Source: Clostridiales bacterium
Lineage (GTDB): Bacteria; Bacillota; Clostridia; Lachnospirales; Lachnospiraceae
NCBI GenBank assembly: GCA_018369015.1
Contig: JAGZDD010000189.1
Location: 1 to 7,263, forward strand
Direction: 5' to 3'
DNA length: 7,263 nt
The notes beneath the pieces are model-generated. The model ran no database searches and was not told the origin of the DNA. It saw only the letters and a program-made list of their open reading frames with translations. Positions within the stretch are counted from its first letter, which is position 1. Every line of letters starts with the position of its first letter. Of this stretch, positions 1 to 5,199 are shown piece by piece. A program made the translations under genes and the position numbers.

Positions 1-540
1 AGGGCTATTAAGAGCCATAAGATATTCAAGCGCTAAAATGTTATTAGGCTGCTTTAAAAATTCAGAAAGACTTTCGTTTTCGGGTTCTATCAGCTTAAGG
101 AGTGCCTGGCTGCGGGCCGCAGGCCATGAAAAACCGGATTTTAAGGCTTCCTTAAATGCCTTTTTATAGGCCCCGGGTTCTTCTGATAAAATGGCGGAAA
201 GCTTATAAAGCAGGGCCAGATCCGCATTTTCGCAGCCAAAAGCCAGGTGGCTGACAACGCCGGAAGAGGCAAGAAGCGCCACTCCGGTTCTGGCAAAATC
301 TCTGGCGCTGGAGGTAGCCGCCACTGTGGGAATTTCAAGGACAAGATCGGCTCCGCAGTCCAGAGCCAGCCGGGTGCGGATAAATTTATCGTAAATTGCA
401 GGTTCCCCTCTTTGGGTAAAATTGCCGCTCATAACAACAATGGTATAATCTGCCCTACATTCTGTACGGGCTTTTTTCAGAAGATAGCGGTGCCCGTTAT
501 GGATTGGGTTAAATTCAGCAATGACGCCGAGTACGTTCAT
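1..540 (-). CDS. tmcAL: tRNA(Met) cytidine acetate ligase, N-terminal part (cut by window edge)
   Basis: Reading leftward from ATG at 540-538, the frame stays open for 180 codons to the window edge, so the C-terminal half is missing (the family is about 400 aa). The protein begins MNVLGVIAEFNPIHNGH, the HxGH-type nucleotidyltransferase motif with H14 and H17. It continues with SGNFTQRGEPA (residues 38-48), RLALDCGADLVLEIP (57-71), FGCE (101-104) and QPNNILALEYL (164-174), all hallmarks of the YlbM/TmcAL family. Known family role: uses ATP and acetate, through acetyl-adenylate, to put N4-acetylcytidine at the wobble position of elongator tRNA-Met in the cytoplasm. The start is supported by a GGAGG site (551-547) six bases upstream and a promoter at 601-573. 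It is divergent from ackA, another acetate-using enzyme. The reading frame is intact over the visible part; family assignment is strong. Confidence 0.93.
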   Translation of the reverse strand, partial: MNVLGVIAEFNPIHNGHRYLLKKARTECRADYTIVVMSGNFTQRGEPAIYDKFIRTRLALDCGADLVLEIPTVAATSSARDFARTGVALLASSGVVSHLAFGCENADLALLYKLSAILSEEPGAYKKAFKEALKSGFSWPAARSQALLKLIEPENESLSEFLKQPNNILALEYLMALNSP

Positions 541-572
541 ATGAAACCTCCGGTTTTAAGGATGTAGTTTTT

Positions 573-601
573 ATTATATCGGAAGGTACGGCTAAAGGCA
601 A
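573..601 (-). promoter_or_regulatory. Sigma-A promoter of tmcAL
   Basis: On the minus strand, a -35 box TTGCCT (601-596) and a perfect -10 box TATAAT (578-573) are separated by exactly 17 bases. The predicted RNA start is near 566, giving a leader of about 25 nt before the tmcAL start codon, including the GGAGG ribosome binding site at 551-547. Confidence 0.7.
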
Positions 602-627
602 GAAGGCGTGAATTAAAAAAAATACAA

Positions 628-651
628 TTTCTGGCAAATTAAGTGCCGAAA
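628..651. repeat. Interrupted inverted repeat between divergent promoters
   Basis: TTTC(t)GGCA at 628-636 is complementary to TGCCGAAA at 644-651, with a 7-base spacer and one unpaired base. It lies between the tmcAL and ackA promoters, just upstream of the ackA -35 box, where an activator or repressor could bind. Short and interrupted, so it could be chance. Confidence 0.3.
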
Positions 652-656
652 ACACC

Positions 657-666
657 TTGTATACAA
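657..666. promoter_or_regulatory. Candidate operator: TTGTATACAA palindrome over the ackA -35 box
   Basis: TTGTATACAA is a perfect 10-base palindrome that covers the -35 hexamer of ackA. Sites of the TTGTATACAA kind are typical targets of GntR-family (FadR-like) regulators, so this is a plausible repressor site. No regulator gene is in the window. The palindrome is direct observation; its function is inference. Confidence 0.45.
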
Positions 667-685
667 TGACCAATTATTATATAAT
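657..685 (+). promoter_or_regulatory. Sigma-A promoter of ackA
   Basis: The -10 box is a perfect TATAAT (680-685), itself inside the palindrome ATTATATAAT (676-685). The -35 box is a weak TTGTAT (657-662) with a 17-base spacer. The RNA should start near 692, giving a leader of about 50 nt. The weak -35 box is embedded in a perfect 10-base palindrome, listed separately. Confidence 0.65.
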
Positions 686-741
686 ATTCCTGTGTGAGAT
701 GTAAAAACTGTCTTAAAAAATGAAAAAGGAGACAAATATCA

Positions 742-1935
742 ATGAATGTATTAGTAATCAATTGTGGAAGCTCATCCCTCAAATTCCAGTTAATTAATTC
801 AGAAACAGAAGCGGTTTTAGCAAAGGGCCTTTGTGAAAGAATCGCTATTGACGGAAGCCGCCTTGTTTACCAGAAAGCCGGATGTGACAAGATCCGCAGG
901 GAAGCGGCTATGCCGACACATATTGAGGCCATTGCCATGGTGATTGATGCTTTGACCGATCCTGAAATTGGCGTGATTAAAGATATGAGTGAAATTGATG
1001 CTGTAGGCCACAGAATCGTTCACGGCGGTGAAAAATTTGATTCCTCTACAATTTTGACAGATGAGGTATACAAAGCGATTGAGGAGTGCTCTGAGCTGGC
1101 GCCTCTGCATAATCCGGCACACCTTATGGGTATTGATGCCTGCAAGAAATTAATGCCTAAAACACCGATGGTATGTGTATTTGATACAGCTTTCCATCAG
1201 ACGATGCCAGAGGAAGCTTATCTTTACGGCCTTCCTATTGAATACTATAAAAAATATAAGATCAGACGCTATGGCTTCCATGGAACAAGCCACAGCTATG
1301 TTTCTAAGAAAGCCGCCGAGCTTCTTGGAAAGCCTTATGACCAGGTAAAGACGATTGTGTGCCATCTTGGAAATGGGGCAAGCTGCTGTGCTGTTAAGTA
1401 TGGAAAGTCTGTAGATACATCCATGGGTCTTACGCCGTTAGAAGGGCTGATTATGGGAACCCGCTCCGGCGATATTGATCCGGCAATTATGGAATTTCTT
1501 GCTAAAAAGGAAAACTTAGATATTGCAGGCGTTATGGAAATTCTTAATAAAAAATCAGGAGTCCTTGGTGTATCTGGCTATACAAGTGACTTTATGGATC
1601 TGGAAGTGGACAGCCTTGCACAGAAGCCGGAAGCTCTGCTGACAATGAAGGTGTTTGCTTACAGAGTTGCAAAATATATTGGTGCTTATGCTGCAGCTAT
1701 GAATGGTGTTGATGCGATTGCATTTACTGCCGGACTCGGGGAAAATAATAAGTATGTCCGCACAGATATTTGCGAATATCTTGGCTATCTCGGAGTGGCG
1801 CTGGATCAGGAAAAGAATGCTATCCGCGGTGAAGATGTTATTATTTCCACGCCAGACTCTAAGGTAGCTGTAATGACAATCCCGACGAACGAAGAGCTTG
1901 CAATCTGCCGTGAAACAGTGGCATTGTTAAAATAA
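742..1935 (+). CDS. ackA: Acetate kinase
   Basis: Cytoplasmic enzyme that reversibly transfers phosphate between ATP and acetate (acetate + ATP to acetyl phosphate + ADP). In fermenters it runs towards acetate and makes ATP. At 397 aa it has the normal family length. Residues described for the Methanosarcina enzyme are at the same numbers here: N7, S10, S12 and K14 in INCGSSSLK; R91 in GHRIVHGG; D148 in FDTAFHQ; H180 in RRYGFHGTSH; R241 in MGTRSGDIDPAI; and E384 in PTNEE. HLGNGAS (208-214) and FTAGLGENN (328-336) are the ASKHA-fold nucleotide loops. The ATG is preceded by AAAGGAGA (725-732) at nine bases. The partner gene pta, usually immediately upstream in clostridia, is not here. Downstream lies a structured repeat-like element rather than a simple terminator. 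Confidence 0.98.
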   Translation: MNVLVINCGSSSLKFQLINSETEAVLAKGLCERIAIDGSRLVYQKAGCDKIRREAAMPTHIEAIAMVIDALTDPEIGVIKDMSEIDAVGHRIVHGGEKFDSSTILTDEVYKAIEECSELAPLHNPAHLMGIDACKKLMPKTPMVCVFDTAFHQTMPEEAYLYGLPIEYYKKYKIRRYGFHGTSHSYVSKKAAELLGKPYDQVKTIVCHLGNGASCCAVKYGKSVDTSMGLTPLEGLIMGTRSGDIDPAIMEFLAKKENLDIAGVMEILNKKSGVLGVSGYTSDFMDLEVDSLAQKPEALLTMKVFAYRVAKYIGAYAAAMNGVDAIAFTAGLGENNKYVRTDICEYLGYLGVALDQEKNAIRGEDVIISTPDSKVAVMTIPTNEELAICRETVALLK

Positions 1936-1946
1936 GAGCCTGCGAA

Positions 1947-2142
1947 GTTACTGTTTACGGCCACCTCACCTCCATGCGCACTCGACGCCGCTTTGCGGCT
2001 CTAGTTTGGCTCCTTACGGAGCTAAGACTGCTTATGCAGGTGGGGTGACTGCTTCGCAGTCCTGATTTAAAATTGCAGTCAGAAGTTTGCGTGCGAGTAC
2101 GACGCCTCTGACTGCAATTTTGAATCGGCCGGGAATAGTAAC
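1947..2142. repeat. Cloverleaf-forming intergenic element with imperfect terminal inverted repeats
   Basis: The 16-base ends 1947-1962 and 2127-2142 pair with one mismatch (1957/2132) and two G-T wobbles, closing a junction with three arms. Arm A pairs 1962-1971 with 2038-2047 (one wobble) and encloses GCCGC-TTT-GCGGC (1987-1999) and GCTCC-TTAC-GGAGC (2009-2022). Arm B is GACTGC-TTC-GCAGTC (2047-2061). Arm C pairs 2062-2083 with 2107-2128 (two wobbles). Hairpins cover nearly the whole 196 bases, far more than chance would give. No convincing coding frame is seen. It could be a MITE-like or REP-like dispersed repeat, or a structured RNA from the ackA 3' end. No clear target-site duplication is visible, and no transposase is present. 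Confidence 0.7.
2062..2128. terminator. Possible bidirectional terminator (arm C of the cloverleaf element)
   Basis: An 11-bp perfect stem (TTGCAGTCAGA 2073-2083 with TCTGACTGCAA 2107-2117) is flanked by AAAA on the left and TTTT on the right, with a 23-base loop that holds a minor GCGT/ACGC pairing. It may end ackA transcription before the yceD promoter. The long loop and short T run make it a weaker candidate than the other terminators here. Confidence 0.4.
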
Positions 2143-2181
2143 CTGTCAAGTAAAAATACTTTACAATATGGAAAATTTATG

Positions 2182-2210
2182 TTGACAAAAGGCGGCAGGC
2201 TATGTATAAT
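2182..2210 (+). promoter_or_regulatory. Consensus sigma-A promoter of yceD-rpmF
   Basis: TTGACA (2182-2187) and TATAAT (2205-2210) are both perfect and separated by exactly 17 bases, so this should be a very strong constitutive promoter. The upstream bases 2148-2181 are A/T-rich, resembling an UP element. The RNA should start near 2217, only about 23 bases before the start codon. Confidence 0.9.
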
Positions 2211-2228
2211 TACAGTCGTATGAGATTT

Positions 2229-2233
2229 GGGAG
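2229..2233 (+). promoter_or_regulatory. Ribosome binding site that sets the yceD start
   Basis: GGGAG directly abuts an ATG at 2234 but sits six bases before a second in-frame ATG at 2240. Only the second has workable spacing, so the start is placed at 2240, dropping two residues. Confidence 0.65.
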
Positions 2234-2239
2234 ATGCCT

Positions 2240-2767
2240 ATGATAATAAATATTTCTGAAATATTATCTACTGCCAGGAAAAGCGAGAGCTACAGCGTTC
2301 CAATTGAAACAGAGGCTTTTGTCATGGGCGGCGAGAGTTATCCGTTCCAGTCAAAGGAGCCTGTGGCACTGACAATTACAAATATGGGGAACAAGGAGAT
2401 TTCCATTGTTGGCCATATCGGTGTTGTCCTTTGCATCCCATGTGCAAGATGCCTTGAAGATGTTCCTACATCCTTTTCCTTGGATATAGATAAGACAATC
2501 GACTTGAAAGAGTCCGATGAGGACCGAATCAATGATTTAGACGAAACATGTTATATTAATCATAGCAGCTTGGATGTTGACCGTTTAGTGTCAAATGAGA
2601 TACTGATTCATTTCCCTATGAAAACTTTATGCCGCGAGGATTGTAAGGGAATCTGCTTTAAATGCGGACAGAACTTAAACCTTGGCGAATGCGGATGTGA
2701 CAGGGAGTCATTGGACCCAAGAATGTCGGCAATCCGGGATATTTTCAAGAATTTTAAGGAGGTGTAA
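2240..2767 (+). CDS. yceD: YceD family protein (DUF177), 23S rRNA accumulation factor
   Basis: A 175-aa cytoplasmic protein of the DUF177/YceD family. In bacteria and plastids this family is linked to accumulation of 23S rRNA and large-subunit assembly; the mechanism is not settled. The start MIINISEIL matches the usual family N-terminus, and spacing to GGGAG favours ATG 2240 over ATG 2234. A CxxC pair lies in IPCARCLEDV. A Cys-rich segment near the C-terminus (CREDCKGICFKCGQNL, then GECGCD) is typical of the Firmicute form and could bind metal. The middle is acidic. The final codons contain the AAGGAGGTG site of rpmF (2756-2764), so the two genes are translated in close succession from one mRNA. 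This pairing with rpmF is widely conserved in bacteria. Confidence 0.92.
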   Translation: MIINISEILSTARKSESYSVPIETEAFVMGGESYPFQSKEPVALTITNMGNKEISIVGHIGVVLCIPCARCLEDVPTSFSLDIDKTIDLKESDEDRINDLDETCYINHSSLDVDRLVSNEILIHFPMKTLCREDCKGICFKCGQNLNLGECGCDRESLDPRMSAIRDIFKNFKEV

Positions 2768-2772
2768 CCCAT

Positions 2773-2952
2773 ATGTCTATCTGCCCAAAAAATAAATCTT
2801 CAAAAGCAAGACGCGACAGCCGCAGAGCTAACTGGAAAATGACAGCTCCTGCTTTAGTAAAGTGCAGCAAGTGCGGCGAGTTAATGATGCCCCACAGAGT
2901 TTGCAAAAAATGCGGCTCCTACAACAAGCGTGAAATTGTTTCTGTTGATTAA
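2773..2952 (+). CDS. rpmF: 50S ribosomal protein L32, zinc-ribbon form
   Basis: A 59-aa basic ribosomal protein of the large subunit. It starts MSICPKNKSSKARRDSRRAN, the standard L32 N-terminus, and ends at TAA 2950-2952. Four cysteines (C31, C34, C44, C47 in CSKCG and CKKCG) form the zinc ribbon, so this is the zinc-binding paralogue type rather than the cysteine-free form made under zinc limitation. The ATG at 2773 follows a perfect AAGGAGGTG (2756-2764) by eight bases. Five bases separate the yceD stop codon from the rpmF start. It is followed by a terminator, so it is the last gene of the operon; the plsX-acpP genes that commonly follow rpmF are not here. Confidence 0.97.
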   Translation: MSICPKNKSSKARRDSRRANWKMTAPALVKCSKCGELMMPHRVCKKCGSYNKREIVSVD

Positions 2953-2990
2953 TAGAGATACAGGCTTATTGCTAGTGAATAGTGTCACAT

Positions 2991-3024
2991 AAGAGCTTCC
3001 AGGTATGGAGGCTCTTTATTTTTT
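2991..3024 (+). terminator. Intrinsic terminator of yceD-rpmF
   Basis: AAGAGCTTCC (2991-3000) pairs with GGAGGCTCTT (3007-3016) over 10 bp with one G-T wobble and a six-base loop. It is followed by a T-rich tail (3015-3024, TTTATTTTTT). It lies 38 bases after the rpmF stop. Confidence 0.85.
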
Positions 3025-3079
3025 CTATGGGAAGCTCTTTGTACAGGAATATGGTTTTGCTTTTGCCACTTATTGCTAC

Positions 3080-3108
3080 TTTACAAAGAACAAATGTTTG
3101 GGTATAAT
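3080..3108 (+). promoter_or_regulatory. Sigma-A promoter of the 105-aa unknown gene
   Basis: TTTACA (3080-3085, five of six bases) and a perfect TATAAT (3103-3108) have a 17-base spacer. RNA should start near 3115, leaving a leader of about 37 nt that contains GGAGG at 3140-3144. The promoter shows that the gene downstream is a separate transcription unit starting after 3115. Confidence 0.75.
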
Positions 3109-3151
3109 AAATGTGAATCGGGAACATATGTTTGTATTTGGAGGAAGCGGT

Positions 3152-3469
3152 ATGTTTAAACCATATTTTTATACCAATACGGAGCCGGAAAAAATGCAAA
3201 ATAGCGTGGATGTTATTGCTGTATTTCATTCCAATGGGCACTTGCGGCCGCTGTATGTTAAGCTTGAAGGCTATGACAGTGTGAAAATTGAGGCGGTAAT
3301 ATCGTCTAAGACAGTACATTATGCGGGAATTGAAACAATAAAGTTTGTCTGCTCCTATGTGTTTATGAATGAAAAACGGCATTTAGAGCTGCATTATCAT
3401 GTCCAGGAGCACATATGGTCGGTGCCGGGGTATAGAAACGGAAGTTATGGAGAAGATAACGACGGATGA
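3152..3469 (+). CDS. Small protein of unknown function (105 aa)
   Basis: I do not recognise a named family. The frame is open from 3005, but ATG 3005 lies in the loop of the rpmF terminator and upstream of a good promoter (3080-3108). ATG 3152 has GGAGG (3140-3144) seven bases before it, so the protein is taken as MFKPYFYTNTEPEKMQNSVD onward, 105 aa. It has no signal peptide or membrane segment. The sequence alternates hydrophobic and polar residues (DVIAVF, RPLYVKLEGYDSVKIEAVI, TIKFVCSYVF, HLELHYHV), suggesting a small all-beta, probably cytoplasmic fold, with SNGHLRPLYVKLEG looking like a conserved core. It ends with a short charged tail. My impression is that similar short hypothetical proteins occur in Lachnospiraceae, but this is memory, not a search. 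Its neighbours give no functional hint. Confidence 0.75.
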   Translation: MFKPYFYTNTEPEKMQNSVDVIAVFHSNGHLRPLYVKLEGYDSVKIEAVISSKTVHYAGIETIKFVCSYVFMNEKRHLELHYHVQEHIWSVPGYRNGSYGEDNDG

Positions 3470-3546
3470 TTTATTAATATAATTTATAAGTAGTTATTCA
3501 TTGTGTTAATAATTGTTAGAAAATTTAGAAATATTTAACTTTTTTA

Positions 3547-3575
3547 TTGACAATTTATATTTTTTTCATTATCAT
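3547..3575 (+). promoter_or_regulatory. Promoter of the nucleoside importer operon
   Basis: A perfect TTGACA (3547-3552) and TATCAT (3570-3575, five of six bases) have a 17-base spacer in an A/T-rich context. RNA should begin near 3582, giving an unusually long leader of about 218 nt before the BMP lipoprotein gene. I saw no better promoter nearer the gene: TATACT at 3755-3760 lacks a -35 box. Confidence 0.65.
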
Positions 3576-3581
3576 TACTTT

Positions 3582-3799
3582 GTAATACTTGCGACAGGCA
3601 TAACATCCCTTTAAATTTGTTATGCCTTATCTTATGAAATCGCATTTCAAAGTAAGAAAAGAAACGCCTGTGCATGAGAATTTCATCACGGGAGGCGTTT
3701 CGGTGATTCGGCAGGCTTTGCAGTACTAATATAGCCCAGTTATTTGGAGGATGTTATACTAGGGCATGCCGTTACCCATTATACGAGGAGGATCAAGAA
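3582..3799 (+). promoter_or_regulatory. Structured 5' leader, possible cis-regulatory RNA
   Basis: Three hairpins follow one another. H1 is AGGCATAAC (3596-3604) with GTTATGCCT (3619-3627), 9 bp perfect. H2 is CTTATGAAAT (3631-3640) with ATTTCA-aag-TAAG (3644-3656), 10 bp with a three-base bulge. H3 is GAAACGCCT (3661-3669) with AGGCGTTTC (3693-3701), 9 bp, extended by GTG/CAC and ATGA/TCAT. Also, ATAACATCC in H1 (3600-3608) is perfectly complementary to GGATGTTAT (3749-3757), which would exclude H1. None of the hairpins ends in a T run. I do not recognise a purine, TPP, SAM or other known riboswitch core. Regulation is inferred from structure and length only. Confidence 0.45.
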
Positions 3800-5089
3800 A
3801 TGAAAAAAGTATTATCATTAGCTCTTGCGGCTGCAATGACAGTTTCTTTAGCTGCCTGCGGTTCTGGCGATGGACAGACACAGGCCGGCACAGATGCTGC
3901 GGCAGGAAGCCAGACAAATGCTCAGACAGAAGCGGCAGACGGTTCCGCTGCTGGGGAAAGCCAGGCTGGTTCTGAGGCTGCTTTGACAGGTTCCGGTGTT
4001 GCAAAGGAAGACTTAAAGATTGGTATTATTTACATTGGTGATGAAAATGAAGGCTATTCGGCTGCGCATATGACTGGAATCGATGAGATGGTAGAGGCTC
4101 TTGGCCTTGACGAGTCTCAGGTCATTGAAAAAACACTGATCGGTGAAACAGAAGCCTGCTACGATGCAGCCTGCGACCTTGCAGACCAGGGCTGCCAGAT
4201 TGTTTTTGCCAACAGCTTTGGCCATGAAACTTATATTCTTCAGGCTGCCGCTGAATATCCGGAGGTTCAGTTCTGCCATGCGACAGGAACACAGGCATTA
4301 AGCAGCGGACTTTCCAATATGCACAACTATTTTACAAGAGTTTATGAGTCCCGCTATGTTTCAGGCGTTGTTGCCGGCATGAAGCTTAATCAGATGATTG
4401 AGGAAGGAACGATTACAGAAGATACGGCAAAGATCGGTTATGTTGGCGCTTATCCTTATGCTGAGGTTATTTCCGGTTATACCTCCTTCTTCCTTGGCGT
4501 CAGAAGCGTATGCCCTTCGGCAACAATGGAAGTGAAGTATACAAACAGCTGGGCAAGCTTTGACCTTGAGAAGGAATGTGCGGCTGCGCTGATTTCTGAC
4601 GGCTGTGTTTTGATCAGCCAGCATGCAGATACGACTGGCGCTCCGACAGCCTGTGAGGCAGAAGGCGTTCCTTGCGTTGGCTACAATATCGATATGACTG
4701 CTGTAGCTCCGACCCAGGCATTAACATCCGCATCCATTAACTGGGGCCCATATTATACTTATGCTGTTCAGTGTGTCATCGATGGCACAGCCATTGAAAC
4801 TGACTGGTGCAGAGGCTTTGCAGACGGCGCTGATAAGATTACGCCGCTTAATGAATCCGCAGTTGCTCCGGGAACTGCCGAGAAGGTAAAAGAGGTTGAA
4901 GATGCAATTATTGCCGGCACACTTAATGTTTTTGATACATCAACATTCACTGTAAACGGTGAAGAAGTGACAACTTATGAAAAGAACGGACAGGAATATA
5001 TTTCTGACGGATATTTCCATGAATCTGAGTATGGTTCGGCTCCTGCATTTGATTTGAAAATTGATGGAATTACATCTATTGAAGAATAA
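3800..5089 (+). CDS. BMP/PnrA-family lipoprotein, nucleoside-binding subunit of ABC importer
   Basis: The 429-aa precursor has a lipoprotein signal peptide (residues 1-19) and lipobox LAAC, with C20 as the lipidated residue. Residues 21 to about 70 are an Ala/Gly/Ser/Gln linker that tethers the domain outside the membrane. From residue 73 (KIGIIYIGDENEGYSAAH) the BMP fold (Pfam PF02608 type) continues to the end, with FANSFGHETYILQAAAEYP (136-154), GYVGAYPYAEVISGY (213-227) and the TNSWASFDLEKE region (248-259). Family members bind purine or other nucleosides (TmpC/PnrA, B. subtilis NupN). The ATPase and permease downstream support this, but the exact ligand cannot be read from sequence. GAGGAGG (3785-3791) is eight bases before the ATG. 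A strong terminator follows at once, so this subunit can be made in excess of the membrane complex. Function resembles nupN. Confidence 0.9.
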   Translation: MKKVLSLALAAAMTVSLAACGSGDGQTQAGTDAAAGSQTNAQTEAADGSAAGESQAGSEAALTGSGVAKEDLKIGIIYIGDENEGYSAAHMTGIDEMVEALGLDESQVIEKTLIGETEACYDAACDLADQGCQIVFANSFGHETYILQAAAEYPEVQFCHATGTQALSSGLSNMHNYFTRVYESRYVSGVVAGMKLNQMIEEGTITEDTAKIGYVGAYPYAEVISGYTSFFLGVRSVCPSATMEVKYTNSWASFDLEKECAAALISDGCVLISQHADTTGAPTACEAEGVPCVGYNIDMTAVAPTQALTSASINWGPYYTYAVQCVIDGTAIETDWCRGFADGADKITPLNESAVAPGTAEKVKEVEDAIIAGTLNVFDTSTFTVNGEEVTTYEKNGQEYISDGYFHESEYGSAPAFDLKIDGITSIEE

Positions 5090-5101
5090 TCTGTGCTGAT
5101 A

Positions 5102-5138
5102 AAAGCGGAGCTGCCCCCGTGCAGCTCCGCTTTATTTT
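5102..5138 (+). terminator. Strong intrinsic terminator after the BMP lipoprotein gene
   Basis: A perfect 13-bp GC-rich stem (5102-5114 with 5121-5133, core GCGGAGCTGC) with a six-base loop and a TTTATTTT tail (5131-5138). It sits 12 bases after the stop codon and should end most transcripts before the ATPase gene. A minority reading through would set the usual excess of binding protein. Confidence 0.92.
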
Positions 5139-5140
5139 GG

Positions 5141-5187
5141 CAGGCAATGAGTCAAAATCAAGCCCGCTTGACCTTGACGGCTGCCTG
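5141..5187. repeat. Long imperfect hairpin between terminator and MITE-like element
   Basis: Three nested stems, CAGGCA/TGCCTG (5141-5146, 5182-5187), GTCAA/TTGAC (5151-5155, 5174-5178) and TCAAG/CTTGA (5158-5162, 5167-5171), are closed by a four-base loop CCCG and separated by short internal loops. There is no T run, so it is not a terminator. It may be an RNA processing or stabilising structure for read-through mRNA, or part of a repeat. Confidence 0.5.
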
Positions 5188-5199
5188 GTGATAGCAGGA

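Larger units (their letters stand above)
3470..3799. other. 330-base non-coding stretch: weak terminator, promoter, structured leader
   Basis: No convincing gene lies here. The first 120 bases are very A/T-rich and contain a possible weak terminator for the 105-aa gene (GTTAA 3505-3509 with TTAAC 3535-3539, then TTTTTT 3540-3545). A promoter at 3547-3575 follows. From about 3582 to the start codon at 3800 is a hairpin-dense leader, described separately. A 10-codon ATG frame at 3674-3706 lacks a ribosome binding site and is probably not translated. Confidence 0.6.

Noticed and set aside
247..567. Plus-strand open frame of 106 codons at the left edge
   Set aside because: It lies opposite the tmcAL reading frame, whose translation carries clear family motifs and has its own promoter and ribosome binding site.
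1955..2149. Minus-strand 64-codon frame in the ackA-yceD gap
   Set aside because: It runs through the inverted-repeat element, has a low-complexity basic sequence and no ribosome binding site.
2234..2239. Earlier ATG for yceD
   Set aside because: It abuts the GGGAG site with no spacing; ATG 2240 has normal spacing and gives the typical family N-terminus.
3005..3151. Upstream extension of the 105-aa gene to ATG 3005
   Set aside because: This ATG is in the loop of the rpmF terminator, upstream of the gene's promoter, and has no usable ribosome binding site.
3575..3655. Three-way junction closed by TTACTTTG (3575-3582) and CAAAGTAA (3648-3655), as in a purine riboswitch
   Set aside because: The left strand lies in or before the predicted RNA start, and the junction lacks the conserved purine-riboswitch bases.
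3661..3701. Hairpin H3 as an intrinsic terminator
   Set aside because: The stem is strong but is followed by CGGTGATTCGG rather than a T run.
3766..3975. 69-codon frame overlapping the start of the BMP gene
   Set aside because: It is a shifted frame of the lipoprotein gene, poorly spaced from the nearby GGAGG, and gives a low-quality sequence.
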